Below are positions 1 through 6,582 of a stretch of 11,580 nt of DNA, in pieces. Under the pieces are notes generated by a model, which searched no databases, had not been told where the DNA came from, and saw nothing but the letters and a program-made list of their open reading frames with translations. The number at the start of each line of letters is the position of its first letter. The first letter of the stretch is position 1. Source of the stretch: Oscillospiraceae bacterium. GTDB lineage: Bacteria > Bacillota > Clostridia > Oscillospirales > Oscillospiraceae. Location: assembly GCA_017480395.1 (NCBI GenBank), contig JAFVAS010000207.1:1-11580 (forward strand), read 5' to 3'. The translations under genes were made by a program, and so were the position numbers.

Positions 1-25
1 CGAGAACCCTTGGGTTCGATCCGTG
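1..25. repeat. 25-bp direct repeat, copy 1
   Basis: Bases 1-25 are identical to bases 292-316, a 25-bp perfect match offset by 291 bp. Each copy contains the inverted repeat GAACCC-TT-GGGTTC (4-17 here). Similarity stops abruptly after base 25. Because the window begins exactly on the repeat, the upstream limit of this copy is unknown and it may be longer or part of a tandem series. Function unknown. Confidence 0.85.
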
Positions 26-291
26 AGCACCCAAGAGGCCGAGCCGATGGCGAAGGGCGATTGGCAAGTGCGAACTGATGCATGCGAGCGCAGCGAGTCG
101 CTGCGCCTTCGGCAAGCGCTTTTGTTTTGGGTTTCGGCGGCGTCGCCGCCTCCACCCCAGGGGGATTTGACCTGCTCGGGCGGAGTGAATCCGCCCTTCG
201 CCAAGGTTTTGCCTGCGGCAAAACGCTTGTGACGGCGCACCTGCGCCGCGGCCCAGAAGGGCCGGGATGTTGGTCTTTCCTCCAAAAGTGA
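26..291. repeat. Hairpin-rich non-coding element between direct repeats
   Basis: No credible gene lies here; the two short open frames (23-232 and 82-291) lack ribosome binding sites and overlap in different frames. The stretch is packed with perfect short inverted repeats: 88-96/98-106, GGCGGCG-T-CGCCGCC at 136-150, GGGCGGA-GTGAA-TCCGCCC at 178-196, GTTTTGCC-TGC-GGCAAAAC at 206-224 (extended to 203-228 with one bulge), 233-239/242-248, and CGGCCC-AGAA-GGGCCG at 249-264. Two longer-range inverted repeats also exist: 48-59 with 192-203 (12 bp, perfect) and 113-124 with 219-229 (one base deleted). These two cross each other, so they would be alternative folds or a pseudoknot. It could be a dispersed palindromic repeat, a small non-autonomous mobile element, or a structured RNA. 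The sequence alone does not decide. Confidence 0.6.
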
Positions 292-316
292 CGAGAACCC
301 TTGGGTTCGATCCGTG
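292..316. repeat. 25-bp direct repeat, copy 2
   Basis: Second perfect copy of bases 1-25, with the same internal inverted repeat GAACCC-TT-GGGTTC at 295-308. It closes the hairpin-rich element about 60 bp before the promoter of the first gene. The flanks of the two copies differ. Confidence 0.85.
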
Positions 317-363
317 GAAATCTGGAGGAAAAACGGCGGAATCATGCGTTTTTTGGATGCCCC

Positions 364-379
364 ATTTCGATATCGAGAT
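364..379. promoter_or_regulatory. Candidate operator palindrome at the -35 of gene A
   Basis: ATTTCGATATCGAGAT is a 16-bp near-perfect palindrome: the 10-bp core TCGATATCGA is perfect, followed outward by one mismatch and two further paired positions. Its last base is the first base of the -35 hexamer, the usual place for a repressor or activator site. No regulator gene for it is visible beside gene A. Inference from position and symmetry only. Confidence 0.4.
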
Positions 380-407
380 TTACAGTTGTTTTTGAACACG
401 GTATAAT
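379..407 (+). promoter_or_regulatory. Sigma-A type promoter for gene A
   Basis: TTTACA (379-384, five of six matches to TTGACA), a 17-bp spacer, and a perfect TATAAT (402-407). Transcription would begin near base 414, giving a 5' leader of about 80 nt before the start codon at 494. It is the best-matching promoter in the window and sits in an AT-rich gap with a candidate operator abutting the -35. Confidence 0.8.
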
Positions 408-430
408 GTGAGTAAGCCAAATCGGATGCA

Positions 431-460
431 TGGCTCTTGTGGCGGCTTCCACATGGGCCA
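431..460 (+). promoter_or_regulatory. Leader hairpin upstream of gene A ribosome binding site
   Basis: In the predicted leader, TGGC (431-434) pairs with GCCA (457-460) and TGTGG (438-442) pairs with CCACA (449-453), separated by a symmetric 3x3 internal loop and closed by the hexaloop CGGCTT. The hairpin ends 18 nt before the AAGGAGG at 479-485. It may simply stabilise the mRNA. No known riboswitch class is recognised. Confidence 0.3.
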
Positions 461-493
461 AAAATCGGAATCGAATCGAAGGAGGATACTGCA

Positions 494-2179
494 ATGCAAT
501 ATACCGTTCTCTCCCCCTGGGCGCGGGTGGACACCGCCCAGATCTGCGGCCTGAGCCCTCGGCTGGACACCCTGAATGGCAAGACCATCGGCATGTTCGC
601 CGACCTGTTCATGGTGGGCGTGCGGATGCAGGAGAACCTGGAGGCCGAGCTGCGCCGCCGCTATCCCGACGTCAACATCAAGTATATCCGCTACACCGTG
701 GAGACCAAGCGCATCGAGGACGACCCGGAGTTCCGGGCGGAGTTTGACGCCTGGGCCGCCGACTGCGACGCGGTGCTGTCCTTCTACGGCTGTGTGCCCT
801 CCAGCACCCTCTTTTTGGGCTACAACAGCGCCTACATCGAGAAGCTGGGCAAGCCCGTAGTCATCGTCACCAACGAGCGGGTGTCCAGCTCCGCCCAGCG
901 GGGACTGAAGGCCTGCGGCGTCCCCGCCCTGCGCCACATCCGCTTTGAGATGCCCCCCGACGCCATCTTCGGCCGCGCCCCGCTGGAGGTGGTGCGGGAG
1001 CAGATGGGGGATCGGCTGACCACCCTGGCCGACCAGGTGGTGGAGGCGCTGACCGCCCCCCTGACCGCCGAGGAGGCCAACCCCACCCGCCCGGAGCAGA
1101 CCTACGCCGACGCCACCTTCACCGGCACCGCCGCGGAGATCAGCCGCCTGTTCTACAAGCACGGCTGGACCAACGGCGCGCCCATCGACATGCCGACCCG
1201 GGAGGCGGTGGACGAGATGATGCGGGGCACCGACCTGCCCGCGGACTATGTGGTGGCCAAGCTGCCCCCGATGATGGGCCTTGCCACGGTGGAGAAGATC
1301 GCGGTCAACGCGGTGATGGCGGGCTGCCTGCCCACCTACATGCCGGTGCTCATCGCCGCCATCCGGGGTGCCCTCGCCGAGAATATCAAGCTGGAGGCCT
1401 GGTCGTGCAGCCAGTCCACCTGGGGCCCGGTGCTGAACATCAGCGGTAAGGTGGCCCGGGATATCGGCCTGAACACCGATGGCAACCTGCTCTCCCCCTA
1501 CTACAAGGCCAACGCCACCCTGGGCCGGGCCTTCAGCATGATGATGATGAACATCGGCGGCGTGCGCCCCGGCTTTGAGGACCTGTCCGAGATGGGCCAC
1601 GAGTTCCGCACCGGCTTCTGCACCGGCGACAGCCTGGAGCAGAACCCCTGGCAGCCGCTGCATATGGACTTCGGCCTGGCGGAGGAGGACTCCGCGGTCA
1701 CCATGTTCTGGCCCCAGGAGCACCGCGCCCACTCCGGCAGCACCATCCCCGACTTCCTGCACTTCCTGTGCACCGTCAACCCCTACGGCTGGGAGCCGGG
1801 CATGGAGATCATCTTCTCCCCGAAGTGCGCCAAGATGTTCGCCGAGGCGGGCTGGACGAAGCAGAAGATCCTGGACTATGTGGTGGAGTACGCCCGGCGG
1901 CCCGCCTCCGAGGTGGATCTGGGCTGGCTCATCAACAACGCCCACGAGCCCGCCAACGTGCCCCTGCCCGTCTGCGACGACCACTATACCCGCACCTTCT
2001 GGACGAAGGAGCATATGTTCGTCATCGTGGGCGGCGGCCAGGCCGGGTGCTCCGTGGCGGTGCTGGGCGGCGGCGGCGACCACGGCGGCCCCTCCTGCAC
2101 AAAGATCGAGCTGCCCGCCAACTGGGACGCGCTGGTGGCGGAGTACAACATCAGCAAGCCCGACTACATCGAATACTGA
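494..2179 (+). CDS. Gene A: UGSC-like two-domain protein, 561 aa, function unknown
   Basis: Start ATG 494 is chosen because AAGGAGG (479-485) lies 8 nt upstream; an in-frame ATG at 437 lacks such a site. Residues about 28-185 resemble the UGSC family: a hydrophobic strand, a Gly-Cys motif (YGCVPSS, Cys100), then YIEKLGKPVVIVTNE, like the LEK-x-GIPTV segment that follows the U/C-G-S-C motif in that family. Only one of the two family Cys positions seems kept. Residues about 215-540 match a second, uncharacterised family recognisable by GWTNGAPIDMP (224-234), ATVEKIAVNAVMAGC-P-Y-PV (264-285), KANATLGRAF (338-347) and a Gly-rich end before KIELP (537-541). There is no signal peptide or membrane segment, so it is probably cytoplasmic. 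A run of four Met (349-352) is odd. Monocistronic between its own promoter and terminator. No reaction can be assigned; the UGSC assignment is from memory of motifs. Confidence 0.85.
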   Translation: MQYTVLSPWARVDTAQICGLSPRLDTLNGKTIGMFADLFMVGVRMQENLEAELRRRYPDVNIKYIRYTVETKRIEDDPEFRAEFDAWAADCDAVLSFYGCVPSSTLFLGYNSAYIEKLGKPVVIVTNERVSSSAQRGLKACGVPALRHIRFEMPPDAIFGRAPLEVVREQMGDRLTTLADQVVEALTAPLTAEEANPTRPEQTYADATFTGTAAEISRLFYKHGWTNGAPIDMPTREAVDEMMRGTDLPADYVVAKLPPMMGLATVEKIAVNAVMAGCLPTYMPVLIAAIRGALAENIKLEAWSCSQSTWGPVLNISGKVARDIGLNTDGNLLSPYYKANATLGRAFSMMMMNIGGVRPGFEDLSEMGHEFRTGFCTGDSLEQNPWQPLHMDFGLAEEDSAVTMFWPQEHRAHSGSTIPDFLHFLCTVNPYGWEPGMEIIFSPKCAKMFAEAGWTKQKILDYVVEYARRPASEVDLGWLINNAHEPANVPLPVCDDHYTRTFWTKEHMFVIVGGGQAGCSVAVLGGGGDHGGPSCTKIELPANWDALVAEYNISKPDYIEY

Positions 2180-2190
2180 TCCTCATCAAA

Positions 2191-2229
2191 AATCCCCGTC
2201 TGTTTCCGAAGCAGACGGGGATTCTTTTT
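2191..2229. terminator. Bidirectional terminator between genes A and B
   Basis: Twelve-bp perfect stem AATCCCCGTCTG (2191-2202) with CAGACGGGGATT (2212-2223), 9-nt loop, followed on the plus strand by CTTTTT (2224-2229). On the minus strand the same hairpin is followed by a T tract, since bases 2188-2192 are A. It sits 12 bp after the stop of gene A and can also end transcripts of the convergent genes B-C-D. Confidence 0.9.
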
Positions 2230-2274
2230 AGAGAAGAGAGAAAAGAGAAGTGGTGTGCAGGCACAGAATTTTTT

Positions 2275-2304
2275 GCCGGGGCGCTCCAGGCGGAGCGCCC
2301 CGGC
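2275..2304. other. Strong GC hairpin between convergent genes
   Basis: Perfect 13-bp stem GCCGGGGCGCTCC (2275-2287) with its complement (2292-2304) around the tetraloop AGGC. Six T (2269-2274) precede it on the plus strand, so neither strand has a T tract on the downstream side and it is not a textbook intrinsic terminator. It lies 38 bp beyond the stop of gene B and may protect the 3' end of that mRNA or act as a backup to the 2191-2229 terminator. Confidence 0.5.
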
Positions 2305-2342
2305 AGGGGGGAGAGAAAATGAGAAATGGAGAGATTGGAGGA

Positions 2343-4361
2343 TTACAGCTGGCTCGCGGCGGCAAAGGCGCTGCGGATGCTGGTCTGGATGTCGGTGCCC
2401 CAGTCGGCGTCGCCGATGACGTAGAACTCCCGGGCGGCGGTGGCATACTGCAGGGCGGCGGCGCTGTTGGCCTCCACACCGCCGCAGACCACCACGTTGT
2501 CCCCCTCCAGGGTGTGGCTGACGCCCTCGGCGTCCAGATAGGTGACGGTGGTGTCGGTGACCTGGACGGTGTTGGCCTGGGTGATGCCGGTCAGGTTCTC
2601 GAACTTCTCCCAGTAGGGGGCCATAAAGCCATAGCCGTCCTCGCCCACCTTGATCCAGGCGATGGTGATGCTGTGCAGGGGGGAGGCGTCCTTGGCCAGC
2701 ACCTTCTGCCGGGTGAGGCAGGTGACGTTGTGGCCGTGCTGGGCCAGATAGCAGGCGGTCTCGATGCCGGTCTCGGAGCAGCCCACCATCAGGATGTTCT
2801 TGCCGAACTGATCCTCGTGGCCGATGACGTCGTGGCAGGTGGGCAGGGCGGGGGAGCCGTCGGGGTTGTGCATACCCGCGATGTTGGGTAGCTTGGCCAC
2901 GGAGCCGGTGGCGGCCAGTACGGCGTCAAAGCCCTCGGCGGTGATCTGCTCGGGGGTGGGCTCGGTGTTCAGGCGCACCTCGACGCCCTCCTTGTCCAGC
3001 TGGCGGATCATCCACAGGCGGAACTCCCTGAAGGGCCACTTGAAGTCGAAGTGATCGCCGAAGGAGAGCTGGCCACCCAGGTAGTCGGATTTCTCGAAGA
3101 CGGTGACCTGGTGGCCCCGCTGGGCGGCCACGATGGCGGCCTCCATACCGGCGACGCCGCCGCCGATGACGGCTACCTTCTTGATCTTCGTGACGGGCTG
3201 CACCATGTTGCGGGTCTTCAGCTCCACGCCGAACTCCGGGTTGACGGTGCACACAGAGGTCCAGGGGGCGCGGCGGCGGCCATGGCAGCGGTTGCAGCGC
3301 ACGCAGGGCCGGATGTCCTCGCCCCGCTCCTCCTGCACCTTGGTGTAGTAGTCGGGATCGGTGAACTGGCCGCGGCCGATGCTGACCAGGTCGCAGGCGT
3401 CCTCCTCCAGCAGCTGCTCCATCTCGCCGGGATCCTGGAAGCCTCCGGCGACGGCCAGGGGGATGGTGATGCCGGCGGCCTTCAGGGCCTTGACGTAGTC
3501 GATGCAGTGGTGCTGGCAGGGGGTGAAGGTGAAGCCGGTGGGGTGGGAGTCCACCATGCTCTTCTCCCGGATGGTCATCAGATCCACCACGCCCTTCTCC
3601 TGGGCCAGCTTGGCGAAGGCGATGGTGTCCTCCAGGTAGTAGCCGTCCTTCAGGCCGGGCATACCGGTGCCCTTGGGGGCCTCGCCCAGCATGATGATCT
3701 CCACGATGAACTTGCTGCCGCAGGCCTGCTTGATGGCCTCGCACATCTCCAGGGTGAAGCGGCTGCGGTTTTCCACGCTGCCGCCGTACTCGTCGCTGCG
3801 GGTATCCAGCTCGTGCTCCAGGCCCTGGGTGTTGATGGCGGCGCCGTCATAGCCCCAGCTCTGGTAGAGCCTGGCCTTCTCGGCGATGCCGGCGATGACC
3901 TCCTTGATCTGATCGACGGGGGCCGCCTGGCCGGGGGGCATAGGGATAAAGCCGTCGGCGGTCTGCATCTTGGGGGGATTGCCGCCGCCCACGCTGACGC
4001 CCCGGGGGAACTCGGGCATCAGCTGCACCACGACCTTGGAGCCGTAGAAATGTACGTCGTCCGCCAGCTGACAGAGATAGTTGTGCACGGCGGGATCGTC
4101 CAGGTTGAAGGAGAAGGAGTGGGAGAAGTCGTGCCAATGGGGCATCTTGCGCACCTGGGGCCGGAAGGCGTCGCACAGGATGACCAGGGAGTTGCCCCGG
4201 CGGGCCATCTCCCGGTGGAAGTGGATGAACTGCTCGGTGGGCCACTCCTCCGGGCCCTGGATCTGATCCGGGGCGCACTTGGGCTGGATCATGCGGTTTT
4301 TCAGGATCGCGCCGTTGGGCAGCACCAAGGGCGTGAGAAGCTTTTGATAGCGATGGCTCAT
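2343..4361 (-). CDS. Gene B: OYE-type FMN / 4Fe-4S / FAD oxidoreductase, 672 aa
   Basis: Start ATG at 4361 has AGGAGG 8 nt upstream. Residues 1-~345 form the FMN-binding TIM barrel (KNRMIQPKC near 21-29, DEYGGSVENRSRF 190-202, GGFQD and SIGRGQFTDP near 306-336). Cys353, Cys356, Cys359 and Cys371 (x2, x2, x11) make a 4Fe-4S site spaced almost as in trimethylamine dehydrogenase. VAVIGGGVAGMEAA (397-410) is the FAD Rossmann motif, ILMVGCSETGIETA (523-536) the second nucleotide site, and YVIGDA (647-652) the C-terminal FAD contact. The family (2,4-dienoyl-CoA reductase, BaiCD/BaiH, daidzein reductase) uses NAD(P)H to reduce conjugated C=C bonds, usually in the cytoplasm. The active-site loop 174-191 (INTQGLEHELDTRSDE) is about 7 residues shorter than in those enzymes and has no HGAHGY or GSEGYL equivalent. 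Closest paralogue here is gene C. Substrate unknown. Confidence 0.93.
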   Translation of the reverse strand: MSHRYQKLLTPLVLPNGAILKNRMIQPKCAPDQIQGPEEWPTEQFIHFHREMARRGNSLVILCDAFRPQVRKMPHWHDFSHSFSFNLDDPAVHNYLCQLADDVHFYGSKVVVQLMPEFPRGVSVGGGNPPKMQTADGFIPMPPGQAAPVDQIKEVIAGIAEKARLYQSWGYDGAAINTQGLEHELDTRSDEYGGSVENRSRFTLEMCEAIKQACGSKFIVEIIMLGEAPKGTGMPGLKDGYYLEDTIAFAKLAQEKGVVDLMTIREKSMVDSHPTGFTFTPCQHHCIDYVKALKAAGITIPLAVAGGFQDPGEMEQLLEEDACDLVSIGRGQFTDPDYYTKVQEERGEDIRPCVRCNRCHGRRRAPWTSVCTVNPEFGVELKTRNMVQPVTKIKKVAVIGGGVAGMEAAIVAAQRGHQVTVFEKSDYLGGQLSFGDHFDFKWPFREFRLWMIRQLDKEGVEVRLNTEPTPEQITAEGFDAVLAATGSVAKLPNIAGMHNPDGSPALPTCHDVIGHEDQFGKNILMVGCSETGIETACYLAQHGHNVTCLTRQKVLAKDASPLHSITIAWIKVGEDGYGFMAPYWEKFENLTGITQANTVQVTDTTVTYLDAEGVSHTLEGDNVVVCGGVEANSAAALQYATAAREFYVIGDADWGTDIQTSIRSAFAAASQL

Positions 4362-4392
4362 GGAAATTCCCTCCTATTTGTACTCTTTTTCT

Positions 4393-4421
4393 ATTATAAA
4401 TAGATTTTCGCGCCACGTCTA
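4393..4421 (-). promoter_or_regulatory. Promoter candidate for gene B
   Basis: Read on the minus strand: TAGACG (bases 4421-4416, four of six matches), a 17-bp spacer, and a perfect TATAAT (4398-4393). It lies in a locally AT-rich stretch some 30 bp before the gene B start. It suggests B can be transcribed independently of C. Confidence 0.6.
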
Positions 4422-4473
4422 ATACTTATTCCGTCTTGTGCCATTCGTTTTGCGGATTACTGGGGTGAGACGC

Positions 4474-4509
4474 ATCGATCCTCCCCGGCGAATGCCGGGG
4501 AGGATCGAT
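4474..4509 (-). terminator. Sixteen-bp perfect hairpin between genes C and B
   Basis: ATCGATCCTCCCCGGC (4474-4489) pairs perfectly with 4494-4509 around the loop GAAT. It starts 13 bp after the gene C stop. Neither strand shows a clear T tract next to it, so it is either a terminator lacking the U run or an intergenic processing/stabilising hairpin. Together with the gene B promoter, it argues that C and B are at least partly separate units. Confidence 0.5.
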
Positions 4510-4522
4510 ACAGAATCAAAAC

Positions 4523-6544
4523 TTAAATCATATTGGTCTTTGCCAGCGCGTCCCGCATACCCCGCTGGAGGTTCCGGGTGCCGTTGCAGTCGCCCACCAT
4601 CAGGAACTGGTCGGCGGCGTCGGCGTAGCGCATGGCCTCGTCCACCTGGGCGGAGGTGCCGCCGCAGATGATGACGTCGTCGCCGGTGATGGTGTGCTCG
4701 ACGCCCTCCCGGTCCACATAGGTGACGGTGCTGCCGCAGACGGACTTGGTGGTCACCTCGGTGATGCCGTGGAGCACGTCCTCATACTTCTCCCAGGCGG
4801 GGGCCATGTGGCCCCGGCCGGAGCCGTCGTTGTTGGGCTTGACCCAGGCCATGGTGATGTAGTGCAGCTTGGAGCAGTCGTGGCCGATCTCCCGCTGCCG
4901 GGTGAGCAGGGTGACCTCGTGGCCGTTCTGGGCCAGGTACATGGCGGTCTCGATGCCGGTCTCGGAGGCGCCGCAGATGATGACGTGATGGCCCAGCTCC
5001 GCCTCCTTGCCAAAGATGTCGTGGCAGGTGCGGGCAACAGGGGTGCCACTCTCGTCCCGCAGACCCTCGATGCTTCCGGGCAGGTTGGCTTTGGAGCCGG
5101 TGGCGGCGATGACGGTGTCAAAGCCCTCGGCCCGCAGCGCCTCCGGGGCGGGGGCAGTGTTCATGCGGATCTCCACCCCCAGCTTGTCGAGCTGCCGCAC
5201 CTCCCAGTTCTTGAAGTCCCGCAGGGGCCACTTGAAGGAGAAGGACTCGGCGTGGCGGAGCTGGCCGCCCAGGTAGTCGGTCTTCTCGAAGAGGGTGACC
5301 TGGTGGCCCCGCTCGGCGGCCATGATGGCGGCGCGCATGCCCACCGGGCCGCCGCCGATGACGGCCACCTTTTTGGGCGCGCCGGGCCGGGTGAGCAGCC
5401 GATGCTCCTTGTGCTCGATGCCGAAATGGGGGTTGACGGAGCAGACCGACAGCCAGGGATCGGGCTGATCGGTGGTGAGGATGGTGCCGTGGCACTTGTT
5501 GCACCACAGGCAGGGGGTGATGTCCTCCCCCCGCCCGGCCTCCAGCAGCTCGCCGTAGTGGGGGTTGCTGAAGAAGGCCCGGGCCATGCCGATCAGGTCG
5601 CACTTGCCGGAGGCAATGTACGCGTTGATCTCCTCGGGGTCCTGGAAGCCGCCGATGGGCTCGGTCAGGATGCGGCACCCCGCCTCCTTGAGGGCGACGG
5701 AGTAGCCGATGCAGGGGTGCTCCCCCTTCTGGAAGGTGTAGCCCGTGGGGTGGGAGATGCACATGTCCTTCTCCCGCAGCTGGATGATGTCCACCACGCC
5801 CTCCGCCAGCCTGGCGAATTCGATGGTGTCCTCGATGGTGTAGCCGATGGGGTTCTCGCCGGTGTAGCCCATGGGCTGCTCGCCGTGGCACTGCACCTCG
5901 GTGATGAAGCTGGGCCCCAGCACCCGCTTGATCTCCCGGTAGGCGTCCAGCACCAGCCGGGTGCGGTTTTCCACGCTGCCGCCGTAGGCGTCGGTGCGCT
6001 CGTTCTCGTGGGGGATGAGGATGGAGTCCACCCGCATGGTCACGCCGTCATAGCCCAGATCGCGGTAGTGCTTGACCCGGGCGACAAACTCGTCGATGAC
6101 CTCGCCCATCCGCTCGGCGGGGAGGGGATCGACCTTGATGCCCTCCCCGCCGCCGGGAATGTGCAGAAAGCCGCCGTGCTGGGAGAAGCCCTGGGGGAAC
6201 TTCAGGTCGGTGGAGAGGATGAGCTTGGAGCCGAAGAAGTGGATCTCGTCGGCGAGCTGACAGATGTAGTTCTCCACCGCGGCGTTCTCGGTGTCAAAAT
6301 ACTGCATGTGCCCAAAGTCGGCCCCCTTGCCCTTCCGGGGGTGGGGGTGATCCCACTCGGCCAGGGTGACGATGGCGGCGCCGTTGCGGGCCAGGGCGCT
6401 GTAAAAGCCCAGATAGCCCTCGGCGGGGAAGTCCTCCGGGCCCTGGAGGAAGTGGGGGGAGGCGTTGGGGAAGACGGTGCGGTTTTTGAGCACTGTGTTG
6501 CCGATGCGCAGGGGGGAGAGGAGGGCGGCATAGCGTTTGCTCAT
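4523..6544 (-). CDS. Gene C: OYE-type FMN / 4Fe-4S / FAD oxidoreductase, 673 aa
   Basis: Start ATG at 6544 has AAAGGAG about 7 nt upstream. Same arrangement as gene B: FMN barrel ~1-340 (LKNRTVFPNASPHF 19-32, GGSVENRTRL 188-197, GGFQD 298-302, ARAFFSNP 321-328), cluster cysteines 345, 348, 351 and 368, FAD motif VAVIGGGPVGMRAA (393-406), second nucleotide site VIICGASETGIETA (521-534), and FLMVGDC (647-653). The gap before the last Cys is 16 residues, longer than in B (11), E (12) and G (12), through an insert TILTTDQPD. The active-site loop (VTMRVDSILIPHENERTDA, 168-186) is about 6 residues short and lacks the usual His/Tyr signature. B and C share long blocks, for example FKWP-FR/RDF and QLDK-GVE, so they look like products of a duplication. 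Gene D ends 38 bp upstream on the same strand, suggesting cotranscription. Predicted NAD(P)H-dependent C=C reductase; substrate unknown. Confidence 0.93.
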   Translation of the reverse strand: MSKRYAALLSPLRIGNTVLKNRTVFPNASPHFLQGPEDFPAEGYLGFYSALARNGAAIVTLAEWDHPHPRKGKGADFGHMQYFDTENAAVENYICQLADEIHFFGSKLILSTDLKFPQGFSQHGGFLHIPGGGEGIKVDPLPAERMGEVIDEFVARVKHYRDLGYDGVTMRVDSILIPHENERTDAYGGSVENRTRLVLDAYREIKRVLGPSFITEVQCHGEQPMGYTGENPIGYTIEDTIEFARLAEGVVDIIQLREKDMCISHPTGYTFQKGEHPCIGYSVALKEAGCRILTEPIGGFQDPEEINAYIASGKCDLIGMARAFFSNPHYGELLEAGRGEDITPCLWCNKCHGTILTTDQPDPWLSVCSVNPHFGIEHKEHRLLTRPGAPKKVAVIGGGPVGMRAAIMAAERGHQVTLFEKTDYLGGQLRHAESFSFKWPLRDFKNWEVRQLDKLGVEIRMNTAPAPEALRAEGFDTVIAATGSKANLPGSIEGLRDESGTPVARTCHDIFGKEAELGHHVIICGASETGIETAMYLAQNGHEVTLLTRQREIGHDCSKLHYITMAWVKPNNDGSGRGHMAPAWEKYEDVLHGITEVTTKSVCGSTVTYVDREGVEHTITGDDVIICGGTSAQVDEAMRYADAADQFLMVGDCNGTRNLQRGMRDALAKTNMI

Positions 6545-6582
6545 GGGAAGGCTCCTTTCTGGCTAATTTACATAATACTATA

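Noticed and set aside
23..291. Two overlapping 69-residue plus-strand frames in the hairpin element
   Set aside because: No ribosome binding sites, mutually overlapping in different frames, and the sequence is explained by palindromes.
1..316. CRISPR array or tRNA
   Set aside because: Only two repeats 291 bp apart, not a CRISPR spacing. GGTTCGATCC looks like a tRNA T loop, but the flanking bases do not form a T stem or acceptor arm.
437..493. Upstream in-frame start for gene A
   Set aside because: ATG 437 lies inside the leader hairpin and has no ribosome site, whereas ATG 494 has AAGGAGG at 8 nt.
785..810. Selenocysteine at the UGSC-like motif
   Set aside because: The position is a normal TGT/TGC cysteine codon; there is no in-frame TGA within gene A.
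380..2083. 567-residue open frame on the minus strand opposite gene A
   Set aside because: It is a high-GC antisense shadow: the composition is dominated by Gly, His, Ala and Val repeats with no domain, and gene A on the other strand has a promoter, ribosome site and conserved motifs.
3051..4403. 450-residue plus-strand open frame opposite gene B
   Set aside because: Low-complexity antisense translation of a well-supported oxidoreductase; no ribosome site or family motif.
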